DNA of 64,000 bases from Bubalus kerabau. Lineage: Eukaryota > Chordata > Mammalia > Artiodactyla > Bovidae. Every line of letters starts with the position of its first letter. Within the stretch, counting starts at the first letter, position 1. The position numbers and the translations under genes are program-made. The DNA lies in the NCBI RefSeq assembly GCF_029407905.1, contig NC_073645.1, positions 49,353,501-49,417,500 of the forward strand, given 5' to 3'. Under the pieces are notes generated by a model, which saw nothing but the letters and a program-made list of their open reading frames with translations, searched no databases and was not told where the DNA came from. Shown in pieces: positions 56,300 to 64,000 of the stretch.

Positions 56300-56600
56300 G
56301 GGATTTCCCTCATGGCCCAGTAGATAAGAATCTGCCTGCCAATGCAGGAGATATGGGTTTGATTCCTGGTTCAGGAAGATTTCATAAGAACACAGAGCAA
56401 CTAAACTCGTGCACAACTTCTGAGCCCATGTGCTGCAACTGCTGAAGCCTGAGCACCCGAGTCTGTTCTGCCACAAGAGAAGCCACTGGAATGAGAAAAG
56501 TAGCCATCACTTGGCTTGCTGCAGCTGAGAAAGCCACAGAAAGCAAGGAAGACCCAGCACAACCAAAAGTTAAATAAGTAACAAAAAATAAAGAAAGAAG
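56300..56600 (+). mobile_element. CHR-type SINE, long form
   Basis: Head 'gggatttccctcatggcccag', followed by 'aagaatctgcctgccaatgcaggag', central 'aactgctgaagcctgagcacc', 'caagagaagccactggaatgag' and tail 'accaaaagttaaataagtaac'. Length fits CHR-2-like SINEs. Confidence 0.88.
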
Positions 56601-57366
56601 GCCGAGTCACCCTTCTTGCAGTACTTTTAGAGGTTGGGAGGGGGAAGGAAGTTCCCATGGAATATCACATATGTGTTTTGCCTCATGTAGAAACATTCTT
56701 CTGGCAAGATGTCCTTGACTTCTTTCCCTTCCCCAAATCCCCAAGAACACAACACAGCCTGCAGCTTGCTACCAGTTTTGCTGCGTGTGGTAAATATGAG
56801 CTAAAAGGTATAATTCCCAAACACACAGCAGAACAGATCTCCTTTCTGTGGAATGAATTTATTTGATCATCACCCAGCTCAAGTCTGTTTTAAATGACTC
56901 TGTAACACACAGTTCCAACTAGGAATTAAAAATGAAGCCAAAATGCTTCCAATTAAATGTGGTATGGAATGAGAACATGCTTATTTTCAACACACACACA
57001 AAGTCTAATGAGAAGGTTGGAAATCGAGCTTTTGAATTTCTATATACTGAGTGTTGTAATGTAGAGTGATGATCACAATATACAGTAAAAAGAAACAACA
57101 AAACAGAAACAGTTTGCTTTCTGTCTCCAGGAATCACTCTAAATAAGAGTGGGTGAGGCACTTGCTATCAAGAACAGAAAATAAAAAGTTTCTAAATATT
57201 GACTTCAACTTATGGACTATATTAGATCAAATTTTTTGTTTCCTCAAGTTATTTTTTTCTTGGAAAAAAATGTATAAACTCTTTTGTGACTCTCTTGCAA
57301 ATAAAAATGCTTGCAGTGTAAATTTTATCTACTAAAGCTATCAGTAATATTTGGGCTAAAAATTAT
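56601..57366 (-). other. Repeat-free stretch; 3' UTR if the exon is real
   Basis: No interspersed repeat recognised. On the minus strand it follows the candidate stop codon, and an AATAAA (reverse of tttatt at 56858-56863) lies about 500 bases downstream. This would be a 3' untranslated region if the neighbouring exon is real. Confidence 0.25.
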
Positions 57367-57462
57367 TTAGTTCTCTTGTGCCTTCAGATCTGCTTGCTTG
57401 AGCGTCTCTGTTATACACTTTCCTTCAACAAATCGCTGGATCGTCAGGCTCCATGGTTGCTT
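57367..57462 (-). CDS. Candidate last coding exon, gene unknown
   Basis: Read on the minus strand, a pyrimidine-rich stretch (tttttttttgtcctctccag) ends in AG at 57463-57464. It is followed by 31 codons and TAA (57367-57369). The peptide begins KQPWSLTIQRFVEGKC and ends TETLKQADLKAQEN, with mixed hydrophobic and charged residues like the end of a soluble protein. The other two frames stop early. The region is free of repeats. I do not recognise the protein, and no upstream exon was found between here and the window end. Thirty-one open codons can occur by chance, so splice-site quality and composition are the only support. Phase would be 0 at the acceptor. Confidence 0.3.
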   Translation of the reverse strand, partial: KQPWSLTIQRFVEGKCITETLKQADLKAQEN

Positions 57463-57990
57463 CTGGAGAGGACAAAAAAAAAGTACAAACATCTAGCTTA
57501 ACATTTGAGTCACATCATAAAAGAATAACTATCCCAGGGTCCTTTGGCTTTAAGAGAAAGTCGAGTTGAACACAAGCCAGGAGCCAACTGACAATGAACG
57601 AAGACAAGACAATTCTCTCCTGTTTTGCCAATTTAATACCACTGTTACATGGTAGAAATTAGAGTCCTCTCTCAGCAGACGAGCTCTGTGTTAAAGAGAC
57701 AATCAGGTGTGCAGGTGGGGAGTGATCCCACTTGGATCTTCATCAGTGAAACGAACATATTGAGTGAGATTATCTCTAATGTCACCTCAAGCCCGGAGGC
57801 TCCTTCACTCTGGCTATTTCCCTAATGTCCTCACAATCTGAAAGGAATTAATCCACCTTCCCTGCTACTGAAATTAGTTTCCTGAGTATTTCACTAATCT
57901 TCCCATCAACAATAGTTGTGCTTCTCTAAATTAAGAAATCTTATCTTTAATACACCCAATTTTCCTATTTCTCTCATTTTTCTATGAAGT
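57463..57990. other. Repeat-free unassigned sequence
   Basis: Would be the last intron if the candidate exon is real. No repeat recognised. Confidence 0.35.
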
Positions 57991-57991
57991 G

Positions 57992-58177
57992 TTTTTTTTT
58001 TTTTTAATGTGGACCACATTTAAAGCCTTTATTGAATTTTTTACGCATGGCTTCTGTTTCATGTTTTGGTTTTTTGGCCGTGAGGCATGTGGGATCCAAG
58101 CTCCCCAACCAGGGACTGACCTTGCGCTCCTTGTCTTGCAAGGCGAAGTCGTAACACTGGACCAGCCGGAAATCCTC
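57992..58177 (-). mobile_element. CHR-type SINE
   Basis: Antisense: poly(T) at the left, 'ttgaattttttacgcatggcttctg', 'ttttggccgtgaggcatgtggg', to 'gtcgtaacactggaccagccgg'. TSD not identified. Confidence 0.85.
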
Positions 58178-58322
58178 ACATTTCTTCCCTTTTAGGCAAA
58201 GACCTATTTTGTGTGAAGTTTCACGGTTTCTCATAGGAGTAGATAATAAAACTATATAAATCTAGAAGAATTGTATTTTTAATAGGATATTAAATTTTTA
58301 TTTTAACCACTTTGTGAAGAAT

Positions 58323-58542
58323 TTGTTTTTGTGTTTAGTGGCTAAGTCATGTCCAACTCTTTTTTGACCCCATGGCATGGCCTGCCAGGCTCCTCTGTCC
58401 ATGGGATTTCCCAGGCAAGAATACTGGAAGGGTTGCCATTTCCTACTCCAGGGCATCTTCCTGACCCAGGGATCAAACCCATGTCCCTTGCATCTTTTGC
58501 ATTGGAAGGCAGATTCTTTACCACTGAGCCACCAGGGAAGCC
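58323..58542 (-). mobile_element. Bov-tA SINE
   Basis: Complete antisense copy. 11-bp TSD ttgtgaagaat at 58312-58322 and 58543-58553. Confidence 0.95.
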
Positions 58543-58849
58543 TTGTGAAGAATAGTAAAGACACAATAATTGTTTACCCTCTTGGGCCAAAATGATCTTG
58601 CATGTGAATCTCATGGGAAACAGGGGTGCCTATGAGGGAAATACCAAGGTGGTCCAGACTCTTCTTCAATAACCCACACTGTGAACAGTGATTAAGGAAA
58701 GACTATGGATACGACTTTGCTGAACCTTTTAAAGATCACGGCTGGAATTTTTCATGGTGTCAAGGAGCAGAATTCTCTCTCAAGTCCAACAAGTAAGATT
58801 GCTCTTGAGAGAGTGGGTCTTGGGCTATGTTTGATCCTGCCAGCTCGGG

Positions 58850-59000
58850 CACTGGTTCCCTTGGTGTCCTGGAACAAGCTATCTCACACCACTTGGCTTG
58901 TTCCTTCACCCACAAGATGGCCATAATGATATCACCCGCCTCCTGTTGGGTTAGTGTGCAGCTTCAGTGAGGAATCATATGCAGAGTCCTTGAGCTGGGG
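58850..59000 (+). repeat. MIR SINE
   Basis: 'ctcacaccacttggcttgttccttcacccacaagatggccataatgatatcaccc' follows the MIR core pattern (…cctcagtttcctcatctgtaaaatgg…ataataataacacc…). Confidence 0.6.
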
Positions 59001-59579
59001 CTCTGCATGCAGTGAGCAGAATTTCAGAATCTATCACAAACTAACCTTGGAGGAGCAAGGTCTTAGAAACCTCCTTTAAAGAGCCCATTTTCTTCTCCGA
59101 CCTTAAAAGAAAGTCCAGGGAGAGCTCCCAGTCTTACAGATCGAATGTCAATAGCATCTTGAGGATCTTTATATATAATGTAAGAGGCCTTTTGAGAGGG
59201 CTGTTTGTTAGTCACATTTTAAGTCTAATAATAACATTAATAATTATTCATGGTGGTAGAGGTAATCAGGAAGGCAACTGATTGCTAGTGCTCTCAGAAA
59301 GGACACATCAAGGCTGTGATGTGATTTGCATTAACTTGGTTGGAATCAGGCACCAGAAACCACTAAATCGCTAAGGGGATGAAGTGAAGGGGGATGAATG
59401 TTTGGAATCCACAGGGAGAGTGATGCCAAGAGACCCACTTCTGTCTGCGCTCAGACTGCCCTTTTGTGACACTGAGTCTTGGTTCATCTCTAAGACCCAG
59501 ATGTCTGGGCTTTTGATTTTTCTAAGAGATCTCCCTCTGCCTCATACATTCATCCCTCCATCCGTGCATCATTCACTCA
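59001..59579. other. Unassigned sequence
   Basis: No gene or repeat recognised. Confidence 0.35.
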
Positions 59580-60040
59580 TTTGTTCCCTCACTCACTCAG
59601 TACTTACCAACCCTCTAGCCACACATCAGGGCTTATATCAAGTGCTTGGAAAACAATGAAAATCAGAGCATACTTGACCCCTGTCCTACAGGAGAGCTCA
59701 CCCCTTCAGAAGACTGACATTACAAATAAAAATCACACAGATAAAAACAGAGCTACAGATTGCAATAAAGATTATCGAGAAAAAGCACAAGGACTATGAG
59801 GATTCCAAGGGGACTGGTTTCTGAAGGGGATCAGGGAAGGCTGCTCTGAGGAGTGACTCTGAACTTGAAATCTGAAGAAAGAGTAGGTCTGGGCAGGAAA
59901 CTCCTGCAGGACGGTCATTCTAGGCAGATAAACTTCCTAGGCAGAGAACCCGGTGGGGTTTCTTCAAGGAGCTGGACGTTGTCAAATGTCTGGGGCTTAG
60001 GAAAGGAGCAAGAATGTCTGCAGACAACCAGGTGGGGCCT
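59580..60040 (+). repeat. Old mammalian interspersed repeat, family unresolved
   Basis: Shows the familiar order 'actcactcagtacttacc', 'cttgacccctgtcctacaggagagc', 'gatcagggaaggctgctctgaggag' and 'agaaagagtaggtctgggc'. Same family impression as 35525-35830. Confidence 0.4.
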
Positions 60041-60063
60041 TTAGGACATGGGTTTGTGGCTTT

Positions 60064-60275
60064 GGGCTTTGCTGGTGGCTCAGTGCTAAAGAATCTGCCT
60101 GCCAATGCAGGAGACTCAGGTTCGATCCCTGGGTCAGAAAGATCCCGTGGAGAAGGGAATGGCTACCCACTTCAGTATTCTTGCCTGGAGAATCCCATGG
60201 ACAGAGGAGTTTGGTGGGCTATAGTCCATGGGGTCTCAAAAGAGTCAGACATGACTTAGCGAACTAAACAATAAA
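60064..60275 (+). mobile_element. Bov-tA SINE
   Basis: Complete copy. 15-bp TSD gacatgggtttgtgg at 60045-60059 and 60276-60290, extending a few bases with one mismatch. Confidence 0.95.
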
Positions 60276-60290
60276 GACATGGGTTTGTGG

Positions 60291-60990
60291 TTTTATCTTA
60301 AGTATAAATAGAAATGAAAACATATGTTCACACAAAAACTTGTCCAAGAATGTTGATAGCTACAATATTCCGAAGAGCTGAAAGATGGAAACAAACCTAA
60401 GATTCATTTACTGACAAGTGGATTTAAAAGGCAGTATATTCATACAATAAGCTACTGTCGTTGTTTAGTCACTAAGTCATGGCCAGCTCTTTTGTGTCCC
60501 CATGGACCATAGCCTGCCAGGCTCCTCTGTCCATGGGATTTCCCTGGCAAGAATACCAGAGGGGTTGCCTTTTTTTCTCCAGGGGATCTTCCAGACCCAG
60601 GGATCAAACCTGTGTTCCCTGCTTGGCAGAGAGATTCTTTACCATTGAGCCACTAGGGAAGTCCAATAATAAAATATTATCTAGCAATAAAAAGGAATAA
60701 AATAGTGACTCATGCTACAGGATGGGTGAACCTTGAAAATAATATGCTAAGTGTAAGAAGCCAGTCACAAAAGCGCACATATCTTATGATTTCACTTCTA
60801 TTGTGTCTGGAATGTGTATGTAGGTCAGGGTGTGCAGTTCGGTCTTCTTAAAACAGTAGCGGTTTTCTTTTTTGGAATGATAAAACTGTTCTAAAATTGT
60901 GGCAATGGTTGCAGAACTGCCTTTTTAGTAAACGACCGAGTTGTTTAAATGAGTGAATTCCATGTGAGTAATATCTCAATAATGCTGCTA
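60291..60990 (+). mobile_element. Ancient L1 3' region, split by a SINE
   Basis: 'aaaacttgtccaagaatgttgatagctac', 'gcaataaaaaggaataaaatagtgac', 'gtgaaccttgaaaataatatgctaag' and 'aaactgttctaaaattgtggc' follow L1 3' order; the Bov-tA at 60451-60663 interrupts it. Confidence 0.65.
60451..60663 (-). mobile_element. Bov-tA SINE inside ancient L1
   Basis: Complete antisense copy with a 6-bp TSD caataa at 60445-60450 and 60664-60669. Confidence 0.92.
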
Positions 60991-61632
60991 CTTTTTGAAA
61001 AAGAACATTAAGGCCTAAACGCCTCCAGACATTTTCATTTGAAGAGAAAAAAAATGGGAAACTCAGAAATGATAAATGAGCAAAAGTCATATTTAGACTT
61101 TCTCTTCTCTTGTTAAGGAGCCTTTAAATATTTTGCTCTAAATCTCATATCTGCCAAGTGATAGAGTTCGGGCGGCTGCGGTTGGACACAAAGATCACAG
61201 CTGTCCAAGGTCCAAGCTGGAGCCCTTGGCTAGAGTCAGGGTATCGTGGCTTCCTCCAGGGCTGTGTGTACAGGTGGGCAGTTTGAACAGGGGACGATTT
61301 TTCCCAGCCAAGGGATCAAGCGAAGTCTAAGTCCCCTCCCAAACTCTGCCCACCAAGCCCTGACGTGCCTGGCAGAAGAATGGCTTTCTTCCCTCGTTTC
61401 GGGTCTCATTTGCTCACAGTGGAGTAAAAGGTTTCTGTTTCATTCCTAGTTACCTTACCCAGTGAAGACTGGCGAGTACCTTCAAGCGAAAGGCTCCAGA
61501 GATGCAAATATCACCCGATGCATTCCCCTCATGTAAACATTCAGCATTCATGCATTTTGGGGTCACTCTCTAGTACACTTGAATAATTATTTAAAAATAT
61601 CTGATGATTCTTTTATGTGGATTAATCTAACC
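60991..61632. other. Unassigned sequence
   Basis: No gene or repeat recognised. Confidence 0.35.
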
Positions 61633-61851
61633 TAGTAGGAGTAGCAGCAGCATTGGACACTCAGTCGCATCTGACTCATTGCAACACCATGGACTGTAAC
61701 CTGCCAGGCTCCTGTATTCATGGGATTTCCCAGGCAAGAATATTGGAGTGGGTTGCCATTCCTCCTGCAGGGGATCCTCCTGACCCAGGGATTGAACCCA
61801 CATCTGCTTTGCAGGCAGATTCTTAACCATCTGAGCCACCAGGCAAGCCCC
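61633..61851 (-). mobile_element. Bov-tA SINE
   Basis: Antisense with a (agc)n-like tail, head ending 'gagccaccaggcaagcccc'. No convincing TSD. Confidence 0.9.
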
Positions 61852-62044
61852 TAAAGTAAGCTACTCCATCATTAGTGTAAGCAGATATCTTAGTTCACAT
61901 TTTCTTAAATCTCAAAATATTAGAACAAAGCCCTCGAAGAATTGTCGTCATAATAGATAATCTGAGCAACAGTCACTGGGGTTCCAGGTTTCACACTTAA
62001 ATAAGCGCTGAGTACTGTCAGATTTTAACCGCCAGATAGATTTT

Positions 62045-62313
62045 CTAAATGAGTGTTCGTTTCTGGCCGTGGCGGGTCTTCCTTGCTATATGCAGGCTTT
62101 CTCTACTTGCAGAGAGTGGGGGCTACTCTAGTTGTGTGTGCGCTTCTCACTGTGGCGGCTTCTCGCTGCAGAACAGGGGCTTTAGGCTCCTGGGCTTCAG
62201 CAGCCGTGGTGCCCAGGCTTATTTACCACACGGCACGCGGAATCAAACCCATGTCCTCCATTCCGGCAGGCAGATTCTTAACCACTGGAAACCACAGACC
62301 GCCAGGGAAGTTC
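62045..62313 (-). mobile_element. CHR-type SINE, long form
   Basis: Antisense: 'tttctggccgtggcgggtcttcc' to 'taaccactgg…gccagggaagttc'. 13-bp TSD ccagatagatttt at 62032-62044 and 62314-62326. Confidence 0.93.
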
Positions 62314-62329
62314 CCAGATAGATTTTTAG

Positions 62330-63060
62330 ATGCTATGTCACGTTTATTTAATTATGCATAAGACTTTCTTTGATTAGAGACTTTATTTGCCACAAGCTTT
62401 GTGTTTACTGCCTTTGTTTCATTTCCTATTGGGTTATCTTTCTTGCATTTATTTTATGAGCTTTTTGTAAATTAAGGAAATTGGCCCTGAATTTGCCGTG
62501 TGTGTCACAAGTATTTCTTCCCAGTTTGTCATTTGCCTTTTGACATTACTTGCCATATCTTATCACACTGAAATTTTAATTTGAAAGTGATGGAACTTTT
62601 CAATATTCTTGTATGTCTTTGAGTTCCATGCCTTGCTTAGGAAGGGTTTCCGCACTGCAAGATTATGTGAAAATTCATGTGTAGAGGGCTTTTGTCGTTT
62701 ATTTCATTTTATTGTATTTATGCTTTACTCTCCAGTCTATTTAGGACTGATTATGATATAAGAAGCAAATAGAAATCCCTCTCTTACTTTCTATACGCCA
62801 GTCTATAGTTTGGTTATAGTTTTGAATAACTCATCTTTTCTTCCCGTATTCAGTTGAAGCGCTTACCTATATTATATTACAAATTACCTTCTGAGTTTGT
62901 TTCTCTTGTTCATCTGCTGCTCTGTTCCAGTGGATTGTCCACCTTTTTTCAGGGCCGGACTAGATTCAATAATGGGACTTGATTTAACACGTTAACATCT
63001 ATTAGGACTCGTCTTAAGGAACCATTGCTTTAAATGTATTCTGCTCTAATAGACCACTTC
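62330..63060 (-). mobile_element. Ancient L1, antisense
   Basis: 'agtatttcttcccagtttgtcatttgccttttgac' and 'ccatgccttgcttaggaagggtttc' follow an old antisense L1 ORF2/3' order. No frame is retained. Confidence 0.5.
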
Positions 63061-63164
63061 TGTGAACATTTTTCTACACCTATTTACTAATTATGGCCAT
63101 TACGGTGATCTGGCTGCAGCAAGTGCCAGCTTCCTGCTGACAGCGTTCACATGGCAACAGCGAA

Positions 63165-63288
63165 GTTCCCCTGGAGAGGAAACGGCAGCCCACTCCAGGG
63201 TTCTTGCCTTGGAAATGCCACAGACAGAGGAGCCTGGTGGGCTACAGTCCATGGGGTCGCAAAGAGCAGGACACAACTGAGCGACTAG
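63165..63288 (+). mobile_element. Bov-tA/Bov-A 3' body fragment
   Basis: Starts at the end of the tRNA-related part (cccctggagaggaaacggc) and runs to 'caactgagcgactaggc'; 5'-truncated, no TSD found. Confidence 0.85.
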
Positions 63289-63636
63289 GCACCGAAATAG
63301 TATCAATCACATTAACCAAGTCCATTTTTAAAAGTGTATCAAGGTAAATTCATATACTATAAAAATTAGATCTATTCAGTTGTAACAAGTGATCCTTACC
63401 AAAGTATAAATTCATTCACTGAGTAAATAAATACGCAGATGACCTACAAGCCTAAAACCAAACTACAGTATGCTGAAAATTAGAATCATAGAGTGAAAAA
63501 TATCTTTTAAAGATTGCAAACTTAAAAACAATACTGAGGTTTATATGTATTTAGGAAACTTTATTTCATTCCAATGCGAGATGTTTGTTTGCTGACATTT
63601 ATTTATTCGGATGCAAAAGCATTCCTGCTACAGAGG
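63289..63636. other. Unassigned sequence
   Basis: No gene or repeat recognised. Confidence 0.35.
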
Positions 63637-63640
63637 ATTG

Positions 63641-63895
63641 CTGCTGCTGCTGCTGCTAAGTCGCTTCCGTCATGTCCGACTCTGTGCGACCCCACAGACC
63701 GCAGCCCACCAGGCTCCGCCGTCCCTGGGATTCTCCAGGCAAGAACACTGGAGTGGGTTGCCATTTCCTTCTCCAATGCATGAAAGTGAAAAGGGAAAGT
63801 GAAGTCGCTCAGTCGTGTCTGACTCTTCGTGACCCCATAGACTGCAGCCCACCAGGCTACTCCGTCCATGGGATTTTCCAGGCAGGAGTATTGGA
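63641..63895 (-). mobile_element. Bov-A2 SINE
   Basis: Antisense dimer beginning with a (GCT)n tract and ending in 'caggcaggagtattggag'; the last bases are lost in a ggga-rich junction. Confidence 0.92.
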
Positions 63896-64000
63896 GGGAG
63901 AGGGCGGGAAACACACAGCTCAACTAGTTTTAAACATCCACAGAAATTTTACTTTTCAATGAAATCTACTTTTTGGTAGGATGAGTGAAAATACGAAAGT

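Noticed and set aside
59580..59620. Minus-strand splice donor (gtaagt) near 59600 as the exon before 57462
   Set aside because: Lies inside an old interspersed repeat and the sequence before it is not coding-like.

Overview
This window is nuclear DNA of a pecoran ruminant, cattle-like. The evidence is the repeat content: many copies of Bov-tA and Bov-A2 SINEs, BovB (RTE-type) LINEs, CHR-type tRNA-derived SINEs and a near full-length L1 of the bovine type. These sit on a background of old mammalian L1, L2, MIR, MLT1, MER5 and mariner fossils. Species level (Bos, Bubalus, Ovis, Capra) cannot be read from this alone. There are no operons, rRNA, tRNA, CRISPR arrays or prokaryotic features. Nothing here looks like a new defence or metabolic system. 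The window reads as intergenic or intronic DNA shaped by retrotransposition. Family names are assigned from memory of consensus sequences, not from a database search.

Layout. 0-14.5 kb: old antisense L1, two solo LTRs of one ERV family about 10.3 kb apart (566-1073 and 11390-11895), scattered SINEs, MIR and L2. 14.7-25.2 kb: a four-level nest, in which an ancient L1 (-) contains a BovB (-), which contains an 8.1-kb L1 (+), whose 5' untranslated region contains a Bov-A2 (+). Target-site duplications (TSDs) support the three inner steps. 25.2-33.2 kb: dense SINE, BovB and old L1 remnants, plus a mariner-type palindrome resembling the bovine miR-2284/2285 hairpins. 33.9-35.2 kb: a locally duplicated MIR-like segment, an MLT1 LTR and a short CpG-rich patch. 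36.7-40.1 kb: a repeat-poor AT-rich stretch. 41.6-43.5 kb: the best-preserved BovB reverse transcriptase frame, with one stop. 44.5 kb: a 14/28-bp minisatellite. 47.2-49.1 kb: a rearranged composite of BovB copies. 49.3-50.2 kb: a second local duplication. 54.8-56.0 kb: a BovB with an inverted 5' part between matching TSDs, the signature of twin priming. 56.6-58.0 kb: repeat-free sequence holding the only candidate host protein-coding exon I found, a possible last exon on the minus strand (57367-57462, gene unknown). 58-64 kb: more SINEs and old L1.

How the parts interact. L1 machinery is known to mobilise CHR SINEs, and BovB machinery is thought to mobilise Bov-tA and Bov-A2, which share its 3' end. 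TSDs of 6-18 bp flank most young copies and give a relative insertion order. None of the LINE copies is intact, so nothing here should be autonomously active. Long antisense open frames across BovB and L1 are by-products and were not called as genes.
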